From the NCBI GenBank assembly GCA_028456385.1, contig JALNQF010000005.1, positions 1-64,000 of the forward strand: a stretch of 64,000 nt of DNA. The letters run 5' to 3'. Below are positions 54,259 through 64,000 of this stretch, piece by piece. Each line of letters begins with the position of its first letter. Within the stretch, counting starts at the first letter, position 1. The position numbers and the translations under genes are program-made. This stretch comes from Ophiosphaerella korrae (lineage: Eukaryota; Ascomycota; Dothideomycetes; Pleosporales; Phaeosphaeriaceae). The notes beneath the pieces were generated by a model. That model was not told the origin of the DNA. It ran no database searches and was given only the letters and a program-made list of their open reading frames with translations.

Positions 54259-54793
54259 ATGTCGTTCCGCCCCGGCTCTCGCATCTTCAGCAGCTTCAGA
54301 CCTTTCTTCCGAAAGACCCAGGCCAATGCTCGCCGACAATCAAGCACTACCGCTGGGCAGGGTGGCTTCGCTGGGTTCATGAACAGCCCCATTGGCCCTA
54401 AGACGGTCCATTTCTGGTATATAAAATACTCGGTTCGACGATAACATAAACTAACATGTTTGCAGGGCGCCTGTAATGAAATGGGGCATGGTCCTTGCCG
54501 GTGCATCCGACTTCACACGTCCCGCCGAATCGCTCTCCTTCACACAGAACTTCGCCCTCATGTGCACCGGCGCCATCTGGACCCGGTGGTGCTTCGTCAT
54601 CCGGCCTAAGAACATTGCGCTCGCAGCTGTGAACGCGCTCGTCTTTGTCGTCGGCGCCACCCAAGTCAGCAGGATTTACGCGTACAACCAGAGCTTGAAG
54701 GCGACAGAAGGTCAAGCCAAGGTTGAGGGCAAGGAGCTTGAGGCTGATTTGAAGGCTACGGCCGAGAAGGCAGAGAAGATTGCCAAGTCGTAG
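54259..54793 (+). CDS. MPC2: Mitochondrial pyruvate carrier subunit
   Basis: Exons 54259-54416 and 54466-54793 (49-nt intron with CTAAC branch and TTTGCAG) give 161 residues. The presequence MSFRPGSRIFSSFRPFFRKT is basic and aromatic. MPC landmarks follow: GPKTVHFWAPVMKWGMVLAGASDFTRPAESLS, read across the splice, then ALMCTGAIWTRWCFVIRPKNI and LAAVNALVFVVG, that is three membrane helices. The tail is Lys/Glu-rich. It forms a heterodimer with MPC1 to import pyruvate across the inner membrane. It belongs to the MPC2/MPC3 branch; the fungal paralogue number is not decidable here. Confidence 0.92.
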
Positions 54794-55676
54794 ACTCGAT
54801 CTCACATGTATAAATACTTCTCTGAAAATCAGTAAAGGATACCTCCATTTCCACAAGTCTTGACCCATCCCCATATTCTATAGACAACACCAATTTTGGC
54901 TATCGAACTCTTTGATCATTACTTTCCCCTCCCTCTCCATTCTCAAGACCAAACTAAAGCACCTCATATATCCATTCTCACTCCTCATCGCACTCCCAAT
55001 AAACGCTATTCGGTAGCTCATAACATGGCTTATTCTCCATCCGCTACCTAACCTGTTAATAGTTAGTGAAGGTAGAGTTACTCTGGTTGATTAGTAAAAC
55101 TACATACGGCAGAGGATAGATTGATTTGAGGCCTGTGATATTGGGATATTGATCTCATTGTTTCTGTTTTGGCGATTTCCATCCCATTTGCCGTGTTTAT
55201 CCTCAAGTTTTCATTTGGCTGAACCCTCTCGATAAGTAGCTGATAGTACTGTCAAATTGAGAATAAGGGCAAATCCTTTATCCTGCTGAAATTTAGGAGG
55301 GAGGATTGAAATCACCATTAACCGCCGTGGTGATCTCGAATGCTAATAAATAATCCATCTAACCCAAAGATACTCCTCTCCATGTAGCTACCATGGGCTT
55401 TCGTTTGGCCAAGATGTGATTGAGATCTGACTGTAAGGGCATTGATTGAAGCCCCTTCCAAGCTGAAGCCCGGGTTCAAAAATCCCAAATCAGGGTAGGC
55501 CAGCCCTGCTAGGCTCAGACTTATTTGTAGGCGTAGGAGATACTTTTCGTGTACCTTCAACCAGCACTAAACAAAAATGAGTATAAAACCATGCACACAT
55601 CTTGCTCTCGGCTTCATACCTTCATCTCAACACCCGCAATACGCCAATGTCCTCACAACTCTGCAAATCCCACATC
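54794..55676. other. Intergenic region
   Basis: No supported gene; 3' flanks of the two converging neighbours. Confidence 0.4.
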
Positions 55677-55901
55677 TCAATTGCTAAGCCCCGCGCAGCA
55701 ATCGCCCATGCTCACACAACACTCACCTATTCCCTCACATAATTCGGCCATGCCATCCCAACACTCACTAAGACAGGTAGGAAAGCTGTAGAAACAGCAT
55801 ACGGAGTAATTGCAATGTATCATGAACCGTTCCCACCCACTCTGTTCACGCTGGGGCTCCACCGCCGCACCTTCCTCCTCCTGTACCGGTGCGTAATTCA
55901 T
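55677..55901 (-). CDS. Small cysteine-rich ORF, 74 residues
   Basis: From an ATG at 55901, the frame gives MNYAPVQEEEGAAVEPQREQ, then a compact Cys-rich half with nine cysteines: HCNYSVCCF, PTCLSECWDG, LCEGIGECCVSMGDCC. There is no signal peptide. Paired cysteines near the C-terminus recall palmitoylated or CYSTM-like membrane-associated peptides, but the match is loose. No intron is needed. The cysteine pattern is the only support. Confidence 0.42.
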   Translation of the reverse strand: MNYAPVQEEEGAAVEPQREQSGWERFMIHCNYSVCCFYSFPTCLSECWDGMAELCEGIGECCVSMGDCCAGLSN

Positions 55902-56698
55902 GACGAATGTTTGAGTGCTATGTCGAGCCAATATATATATATGTACAGATCCAAGACGCGCAGGAGTGAAAGAAGTGAAAACGAAACGAACGATGCGAAC
56001 GATGCGAATATTTATCCTACATGGTGCAGCTCGCCTTGAATATAAGCGCCTTTTCTCTCGGCTAGTTCGATACGAGTGGGATTTGAGGCGCGCCGTATAG
56101 CCCTGGACTAATCAACTACGAGTAAGACATGTGGCTATGAGTGCTAAGGCTAGTATAATTTCTTGAGGAAGGTGGCTGTGGACGAGTAAGGGGTGCAGTT
56201 GCACCGCCACTTTTGTATCGCAATGGCGACCAAATAGGAGGCGAAATGAAGGTGTTTGTGGTAACCCCTGCTAGTTTGCGGGCATCTGGTTCAAACAAAT
56301 GGGAATAGCTGGGGTCTAGATCACGGGCTGTCATTGTTGCGCCCCGTGGAGTTTTTATTTAGCATCGCTAATTAGCAGGCAGAAATGCACCAGTCACAGT
56401 AGCAATTGATTGGTCTTAGTATGAAACATAAGCTCGAGGCACTGGCTTGACAAGCAATCAAAGCTTGTAATCTTATGACTACATGCAGTGGCTAGATTAG
56501 CAACAAGAAGGATAACAATCAATTTCTATCGATAATAACAAAAGAGAAAGACAGTAAAAAAACTCGTGCAGAGTCTCTGGGTATCTTGTGTATACTCCCG
56601 CAAATGGCCAAATTGTGATAGGAAAGAAAGTGTATCGGAATATTGCCACTGTCGAATATAGAAGCAGACAAAAAGAAAAAAAAAGGTAGAAGGAAACT
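55902..56698. other. Intergenic region
   Basis: No supported gene; a short AT repeat lies near 55930. Confidence 0.4.
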
Positions 56699-59600
56699 TT
56701 ACTGTCTAATAACAACGTGTATACCCAAGCCACGTGCTTCACGAATACAGCAGGCTAGACATGTTCGTTCCGCTTGTCCAATGATAGCGTGAAATCCCTT
56801 CTCTGCGCACCAGGCTCGGGCAAGGAGTTGTAGGTCTGTCGAAGCACGCGCGTCAAGCACTAAGACTGCCATTTTATCATTGACTACACCCTCCTCCCCT
56901 TGTTCTGCAGACTCGAGCGACGAGCTCAGGCGCGGCGTTGATTTATGTGCATATGTGTCAAAAGGAGGGACGAAATCCTGATTCAGGGCCTCGACAACTG
57001 GAACAATTGTATACTTATAACTTGAATGTATGGGGTGTACGTTCATCCGTCGTCTGGTGATGGTCGCGTCCGAGTTATTTTGGGTAGCGACAGTGTACAT
57101 GGGTTTTGGTGCGATATCAGTCGAGTCTGGCGGGTGGGATAGAAGTGGCTCAAAGCCATGGCTGTTTCGACGGGACATGTGGGCGCTTCCACTTCGTTTC
57201 GAGGACGTACGAGATACCGAGCTAGTGAGCGGTCGTTTCAAGATAAGAGGCATGCTAGGAGCAGGAATCGGCGCTGGAGGGCTACACGGCCAAGATGAGA
57301 CAAAATGAACATCGAAAGCAAGGGTCAGCGTATGTGTCGAAGCTTGGTTCTGGGAAGCAAAAGTGATTGTTGGAACGTGGATATCGCTTTCTGTTGGTGG
57401 TCCAGAAGGGATGTCATTATCGATCAAGTCGGGATTTAGTGGTGTAAGCTCCCATTGTGTAAAAGTCAGGAAAGGTGTCGGGAGTATCTCCAGGTCGCGC
57501 GGAAGAATAAGGTCCTCGGATTTGAGAAACATCGAAGCATTATCGGGTACAATCGCTGAGTCTCGTGCAAGCGCTGCTGAGTGTTTGGTATCACTCAACC
57601 GATCATTGAGAGGAAGCTGCTCGCTGTGGATTGAGAACCAGCGATCGTGAAGTCCTTCGGGTGATTTGGGGAACGAAATCCAACCCATGCACTCCACAGC
57701 ACTGTCGAGGCAAGCGAACACGCGGCCCACTATTGAGTTCTTGCTCCACCTAGAAATCGTAAGTCAGTATATGTTGTCTACATGACTCGTACAAACAGAG
57801 TGCTCACCAAGCCCTACCCGCATAGGAGAACCCGCCGTATAAATTAGCCGAGTCACCCAGGCTCATGATAGCCATCCTGTCATTCTCAAGGAGTGTTGAT
57901 ATGAGAAAATGTGAGATTGACTCTCCAGCAAGGACTAGCCCAGTCAAATATGAGCGGCTCAACCACCCACCCACGCTGGTCAGAGGAGAACTTGGATGGC
58001 TGTTAGATAGGGCTAGGTTGGGAGAGAGTGGGATTCGGAGAGAATGTGAGTTGTCGCGACTCAGCACAGGCTTTCCAACATGACCGAAGTAACTGTCAGT
58101 GGGATGATTTGTGGAGCGTGGCGTCTCCAAAGGAGTTGCGTACACACTGATCGACGCCGGGGTGATAGGATCAGTGAACACCCCTCCAGGAGTTGGTACT
58201 TGCTCCGCTTGTTTCTCAGCACCGTGCACGCCCAATCTCTGGACTAGCTCTTGCATGAGCATATCTGCATTCGGCCATTTCAAGACTCCCGCAAATTTAG
58301 CCAAACCAGATAGCTGGCGACTTTGATGCTGTGGCAGCAAAACAATATCAAGTGTATGAGCATCCGTATCTTCACCTCCATCAAGCGTTGCAAGGGCGCT
58401 GCGCAATTTTTGACTTTGAGAATCATGCTCCTTGTTCTTGACAACGATAATGTTATCTAGGAACCTCCGTGCGAGTACTAAGTCCCAGTCAAGTTTGCGT
58501 GTCTTGGTTCCAAAAAAGCCCCGAATCTCTTCACTTATTTTCACTTGTTCTTTCGCATCACCCGTATCGGCATTAGTGACGGCATCAAGCCGAAGTAACA
58601 GTTCACAGGCCAAGGTAATTTGCAAAAATAGGACTTCGCGTTCTGTCCACAGAGGATGAGGCTCGTGCTCAGGCACAGGCTCCGGGTCGCTCCACAGAAT
58701 TTGTCCCAGCCGTATCCTCCATTCCACGAGGCTGAAGTCGTACCATACGCCTTTGAGTTTCAGAATCCTCATGAGGGTAAGTATCTGGACACGAAGGCCG
58801 GTTGGGTCGTCTGCATTGCCATCGTATCCTGGGGGTGTTAAGAATTTGCTAAATAAGTTCGCATATAGCTCTCCGGTATTTTGATGGTTCAAGATGGTCA
58901 TTGGCCCAGGGCTGTCATGAATGGTGTCGTAGAGATCGTGAAGCTCGATCAGACGGTCGTATACCAGGCTCATATCTACCGCACGGATGCCGATTCGCTC
59001 GGGAGAGCTCTGCATTATTTCCTTATTTCTTGAGGCATCTAAGAAGTCCTTGCTCGACTGTGAGCCCTCGAGGTCAGTAACAAGACTGTCTGACTTGGGC
59101 AACTCCAAGTAATGCTGTAATCCAATACTACCTGGCTCAACGCCCTGAGCACTCATCATACTGGGCATTTCGAGAGCGTCCACCTCATAGCCGTAATATT
59201 TCTTCTGCTCACCAGAGGACAATTGAGTCTTTGCTGTGGAGGGGTGCAAGGTGGCAGCTAAGAAGGCAGGTTCGTCTAAGCATAATGAGTCGGAAGCATC
59301 CTTTGCAAGCTCTTGCCCATCCCATGGATATAGTACTGTAGGTGTGAGACGTCCATGCTCATCGTGGACGCTGAAGTGTGGCGCTCCAGCGAACAACGCA
59401 TGGAGCTGCCCCTCGCCGAGTGTCTCGGCTTTTTCTGCCTCCCCGGCCTCTGCCGCAGGTGCTTGCTCTGCCTTGGCTGCTGGGGCGAGTTTCTCGTGAT
59501 CGCTGGTGCTTGCTCGTTCGAGGCCTTCGGAAGGTTTCATGGGCTCAGTCGGTCTCTGAGGAGACGACGCTTCGCTGGCGGTGGGGATCTTGGCCTAGGA

Positions 59601-59790
59601 GCACGCCATCAGCAAATTATACCAAGGGCAAGGATATGCGTCGTTGACATACAGGCTCCTCGTCGTAGCCCTCGGCTCTCTGCTTCCTCAGGCGAAAGAA
59701 CTGCAAAATCTTCTGTCTCTTGCTGGTCGTCCTCTTCGGCTTCCCGTCACTGGCTTCAGGCGGCTGCTTCTGCAGTCGTCGTCGCATCAT
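56699..59790 (-). CDS. Large fungal protein of unknown function
   Basis: Exons 59790-59653, 59594-57808 and 57749-56699 (two 58-nt introns) give 991 residues. Exon 1 begins MMRRRLQKQPPEAS and is strongly basic. The joins read DEEP-AKIPTASE and GRAW-WSKNSIVG, and both introns have standard GT/AG ends with CTCCTAG and TTTCTAG acceptors. Residues about 60-120 are Ala/Glu-rich and disordered. The central 400 residues (around DMSLVYDRLIELHDLYDTIH and LVEWRIRLGQILWSDP) appear alpha-helical and conserved-looking. A Ser/Thr/Pro-rich loop follows, then RSYLTGLVLAGESISHFLIS and ANLYGGFSYAGRAW. The C-terminal part contains KMAVLVLDARASTDLQLLARAWCAE and ends CIREARGLGIHVVIRQ, a Rossmann-like alternation. 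I do not recognise the family. Confidence 0.82.
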
Positions 59791-60353
59791 CGTGGCAGAT
59801 ACCTAGGTAGGTAGTGGAAGGAAAGCGTGCCTGGCGGTCAACAAATTCCCACATTTAGGCGACATGATGAACATGCACGTGGAACAGGGCATGCACACAC
59901 CCTTGCTGGCGATAGATCGTGGCTAAGGGTGGCATTAACCCTGTCCCGCATCACCTCAGTCCACGTCTTGAAGCGCCATGACGTTGTCTGGGCGTATCGC
60001 AGGCCAAAGCGCGCCTGGGCGCGACCAACACGCACACGCAGCTGCAGCCAGCCTGCACTCCTCTTCACATCCCAACGCCCGTATCCACCCACGCAACGTG
60101 TACCTGCCTACTGCGTGCAAATCAAGATAGCCGTTCTGACGCCGTTCAACTCGCCCGCTCAGCTTGGCCTGGACTCGGCTGTTGGACGCATCCAGCACAG
60201 TGGCTCGCCTGTTTCCCAAACCCAGAAACCTGAAACCCCGAATCCTGAAACTGGGTAGACTGCCCGATTTCCATGCTGACGTGCACAAGCTCGTTGGTTT
60301 TTATTCACGTATTTTTTCTGCAAATCTACTGCTGCTGACCAAACATTCTGCCT
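59791..60353. other. Intergenic region
   Basis: Promoter of the preceding minus-strand gene and 3' flank of the permease. No gene seen. Confidence 0.4.
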
Positions 60354-62147
60354 TTAAGCGGCCCTGCCAGCTCCTGGCACGTCAACCACATGACTATGTG
60401 CTGCAACCTCAGCCTTCCGCTCGCTAACCCCTCGAAAGCTCTTATGACCCCTAAAAACCCAATCTAACACTGTGATCGATGCAACAACAGCATACACCAC
60501 GCAGACGTCTACCACTATCCATCAGCAAATATCTCCAGGCCGGGGTCGTAATGTGGGAAACTCACAGTTCATGTTACTGGCAGCCACGGGCTTGGCGTAC
60601 GGGAAGGAGTACATAACTAGTGTGAAAAGCGTCCACGTCAGTAGCACAACATTCGAGAAGAGACCAATAGGTCCTAGCCAGAAGGGGCCCGGTGTGATAT
60701 TCGAACGACCACGAATGAGGAGACACATCACAGGGATGCTGTAGCTCAGATATAGGAGCACAATACAAGCCGTGATCATACTATTCTGCGTCAGCCATGG
60801 CGCGATGCAACTAATGTGACAAACTTACGAGTTGAAAGCTGTCAGGGAGGCGAGATACAAGCACCCCATGATAGCCACAATCACACAGCTCACAAAGTGC
60901 GCATTCAGCGGTACGTCAAGACTTTTGTGCACTTGCGATAGCCAGCGATGTGCAGGCAATCCTCTATCCCTCGCAAAGCTCCAGCATAGCCGGCTTTGCC
61001 ACGTGTGGCTTGCAACCAGGCAACCCAGTCCGGTCGCTATGATAAGCGCTTCCAGTACAATGGCACCAGCCCGATGATTCAGTGCTTTGTAGAAGACTTC
61101 CAGAATTGGGACCAGGGTGGCTGTTGTGAGGATGTCGGCAAAGTCTCCAACAATCGAGAAGAACATGGCCACTGAGAAAAACCAACTCGTGACGAAGCCG
61201 ATAGCAACGGTTCCCATAATGGCGATTGGGACCATTTTTTCAGGTCGGTGTACCTCTTCAGCAAGATGCGTCGCGCAGTCGAGGCAGGCGAAGCTCCAGT
61301 TCGTGTTGACCAGGCCAACAATAAATGCAATTCCACCCTGCTGCCAGCCCGTGTTGTTGATGAAGGTTGCAAAAACGAATTTTGCATGTTGGTGGGTTGG
61401 CGCGACGGAGGATACAGTGATGAGGATAATAGTAAATGAGAGGAGAGACGTCCATAATGTAATCTTTGCTACGAATGGAAGTGTCTTGCCATAGCAGTTG
61501 AAGAAGAAGCAAAATATGTTTGCAATTTGATAGGCAACAAAAACATGCCATGTTTTGATAACACTACGAATAAGTCAGTTTCTCAGAGAATTTTTAACTC
61601 AACTACTGTGGAATTTTTATCCCTAGTATATTTATAATGAGAATGATGCTCACAAATCGGGATGGCTAAGCTGATAGCAGCCAACTAAAGCACTTCCCAT
61701 TGCTAGTGCTACTGATGCGCTTGTAAACATTGAACCCCACCAAGCCAGCCATCCGGTCAGATAACTCGCGAGCTTTGTGAACCTCTTTGGCGCCAGTTCA
61801 TTCGCCCAGAAGTACTGCCCACCCGCGTTGGGGAAAGCCGATGCTAATTCACTCAGGCTAATACCAACACAAGTTGAGATGAGTGCTAGCAGCATAATGC
61901 CATATATGATAAGGAGAGGACCTCCTGAGTTGATACCTGTAACTAGGGCCGCTGAGATACCAAACCAGGAGTTGGTGAGTGAGAAACCAACACCCAGAAC
62001 CGACCACACACTAAAATTTCTGCTCATTTCTTGTGCATATCCCATCTCCGCAAGCTTAAGAGCATCGGGATCAATGGAGGAGTTGCGCGCCGTCTCCACG
62101 TCTGCAGAGGCGACGGGCGTTAGCTGTTTCTCTGGTGTCGAGCTCAT
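60354..62147 (-). CDS. Amino-acid/choline/GABA-type permease (APC superfamily)
   Basis: Four exons (62147-61654, 61563-60829, 60780-60566, 60514-60354) encode 534 residues; introns are 90, 48 and 51 nt. ATG 62147 (MSSTPEKQLTPV) is the first true ATG of the frame. APC features are LAEMGYAQEMSRNFSVWSVL before helix 1, SWFGISAALVTGINSGGPLL, SLSELASAFPNAGGQYFW, GIAFIVGLVNTNWSFACLD with CATHLAEEVHRPEK, and FARDRGLPAHRWLSQV. About 12 membrane helices can be traced. The last exon gives AVVASITVLDWVFRGHKSFRG, the usual fungal end. The sequence falls in the Hnm1/Uga4/GabA-like group. Substrate (GABA, choline or another amine) is not decidable from sequence alone. It likely sits in the plasma membrane. 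Confidence 0.9.
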
Positions 62148-64000
62148 TGCATTGAGGTTCAACGTGGCTGACGAAAAGGGCTGGGCGCTGAGAATAGGAA
62201 TGCAATGATGAGCGTCTTCGTTAGAAAGCCTCCTTGGTGAAGACCATGTGTTTGGCGTGAAGCTTGAATGCTCGTGGACGTGATATGGGGAATTGATCAC
62301 TTATCTATTGTTGAGTCTTTTATTCAAGGGCACAATGGTCGGGGCGGGATCAAGAGCATGGGTAGTGTTTTAGACAAAAGACAGCCAATGATGGTGTGGT
62401 AGCCTGAAGCCTATCTGCAAGATGTAAACGTTAAAGGGCCAATGGTTCTATCATTTTGGCCTATGCAACTGCAGATATGCTTTGGCCAATACGCACAGGC
62501 GGCAATAATTATGCTGGTTGTCCGAGTGTCGATTTGATTCACTGGATCGTTGACCCGGGTGAGAAGAGAAGCGGAGAGCACTGCACGCTACGCCTAACCT
62601 AGTAGTCGGATACCGTGCTGCGCCAGATAACTGGGATTGGCGCAATTCGAGGCGGTGATGACAACGCATTGACTTTAGTCGAAGCATGCGCCTACACGAA
62701 CAGCAAGTTATTGGAGCGATTCGACTTGATGCCCGTTCACTTAGCGCCCTCCGCCCGCAACGTTTGCTGGTGATATGTAGTTTACATGGAGTGTCTAAAA
62801 TACGGCCGATGGGAATGCCGACATGCGGGGAGAGCTCAAAGAAGTATCACGCCCCGCCTGCGGAGAGGATATATCCACATCCGCAGACAAGGATAAGATA
62901 TAGGCCCACTACGACGAGTTACGGGCGGGTAGATAGTGAGTTGGAAAGTATCAGGTGGGCAGAACGGCGATGATTGACGATCTACGTGGCATGCGATAGG
63001 AGTAAGCTTGGGGACCACTGAGGCACGAGTAGTAATGCATGCTTTCGCTAGACATACCTAAGCAATATGAGGCTTGCATTTGAGGGGCACAGAACGTGAT
63101 GCTTTGTGTGGCACAGCAGATATGTCGTGTCCCTGCAGCAGCCGTTCGTGTACGTATCCTCGGTGAAGTGACGGAGCGGCCCGAGAAATCGTGATTAAGT
63201 TGGATAGGATCAATCTCATGGAAGAAGCAGAGTGTTGTGAGGTAAATCGGCAGCAGTACGTGCCTGCGATAACCCCCAGGTGATAATCATCAGATAGCTG
63301 ATTTAAAACAGGATGGAGCTGCACATTGAATCTCATGAATTTTTACGGTTCCTAGCATTGTTGAGGGAATCTTCCAACAAGCATTACACAGGGCGTCTGT
63401 TGAACGCACCGAATCGCGGCGCTCTCACGTTTTCGTCAACGATACCCCAGGACTCGACATGTTTCTATCATCATTCCAAAGTAGTAGGTGGCTCAAGCCT
63501 CTAAAATCCGAGTGCAACCGGATGCCGGTTTGTGCGACGCCCACGGCCGTTTGCTGCGGTCATGCAGTTACACAAGCGACGGTAGGAGCCAAGTGTGTGC
63601 GTCAATAGCAAAGACTCGAAGCTGTAGAAACAACGTAGAAGATGGATCGCTGCAATTGTGTATCGACGCCCTCGCGGCTCTGGTAGATGAAGGGCTAGGG
63701 ACTTTAGTGATGGTGGTACTTTGGTGGTCAAAGGAAACCGCTGGGAGCCTCGAGATTGATTGAGTGGTGCACATCATGTGCCTAGCGCAGTCTCGACGCT
63801 GCAGACCCACAATCAGCAGCCTATGATGTGTTTAGCGTTGCATGCGTTGTATTGGTAAGGATGACGGTGGGTGATGGGTTGGATTGCTAGATTCACATAT
63901 TTGCACTAGGTGGGTCTGGTGTTCATAGGTGGCGAGATTCTCCAGATGAGGAAGCTACACCTACGGAATCGGGCGAATATGCCCAGACTTGACTAGGCTG
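62148..64000. other. Gene-free right end
   Basis: The promoter of the permease lies at the start. Beyond it I see only short ORFs without splice support or motifs. Composition is average and not repeat-like. Confidence 0.45.

Noticed and set aside
1..64000. tRNA, rRNA and CRISPR features
   Set aside because: By eye I found no paired A/B boxes, cloverleaf, rRNA signature or spaced direct-repeat array; a covariance-model scan would be decisive for tRNAs.

Overview
The window is nuclear DNA of a filamentous ascomycete. The evidence is intron-containing protein genes with many short introns (about 45-60 nt, GT...AG, branch sites such as TACTAAC or CTGAC), a fungus-specific zinc-cluster regulator, a New1/EF-3-type ABC protein and a fungal GH3 glucosidase. 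AT-rich decayed repeats and CpA-to-TpA-like damage suggest RIP. A Dothideomycete (Pleosporales-like) host is a reasonable guess from gene style, but it is inference. There are no prokaryotic operons, rRNA, CRISPR arrays or recognisable tRNAs.

Layout. 1-3.4 kb is a repeat-derived block: AT-rich sequence, a broken PIF/Harbinger transposase and a MITE-like inverted-repeat element. 3.4-7.9 kb holds a 1419-residue fungal protein with a PH-like region. 8-16.3 kb is a housekeeping run: kynurenine aminotransferase (BNA3) divergent from the AAA+ ATPase MGS1, an ING-type PHD protein, diphthamide synthase DPH1, and a short-chain dehydrogenase whose tail is cut by two stop codons. 16.3-25.7 kb is mostly non-coding around a Zn2Cys6 regulator, with about 4.9 kb of gene-free DNA upstream of it. 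25.7-31.6 kb has a DUF2461 gene with three unusually large introns, TYW3, and a methyltransferase with a histidine-rich insert.

31.7-35.8 kb is a head-to-head pair for the mitochondrial methylcitrate cycle: 2-methylisocitrate lyase and 2-methylcitrate synthase, which together detoxify propionyl-CoA. 36.5-43.7 kb carries a membrane-anchored beta-glucosidase and New1. 44.5-53.4 kb is accessory in character: a modular cysteine-rich secreted protein with Kex2-like sites, a frameshifted sugar transporter, two small cysteine-containing ORFs, a decayed coiled-coil gene and an ISG12/IFI6-like membrane protein. 53.5-54.8 kb has a divergent pair for mitochondrial inner-membrane proteins (complex I NDUFA2 and a pyruvate carrier subunit). 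55.6-62.2 kb has a small Cys-rich ORF, a large fungal protein of unknown function, and an amino-acid/choline-type permease. The last 1.8 kb shows no gene.

Most gene models below were rebuilt by hand: splice sites were chosen so that reading frame, intron signals and remembered family alignments agree. Coordinates for all exons are given in the evidence fields. Family assignments come from recognition of motifs, not from a database search.
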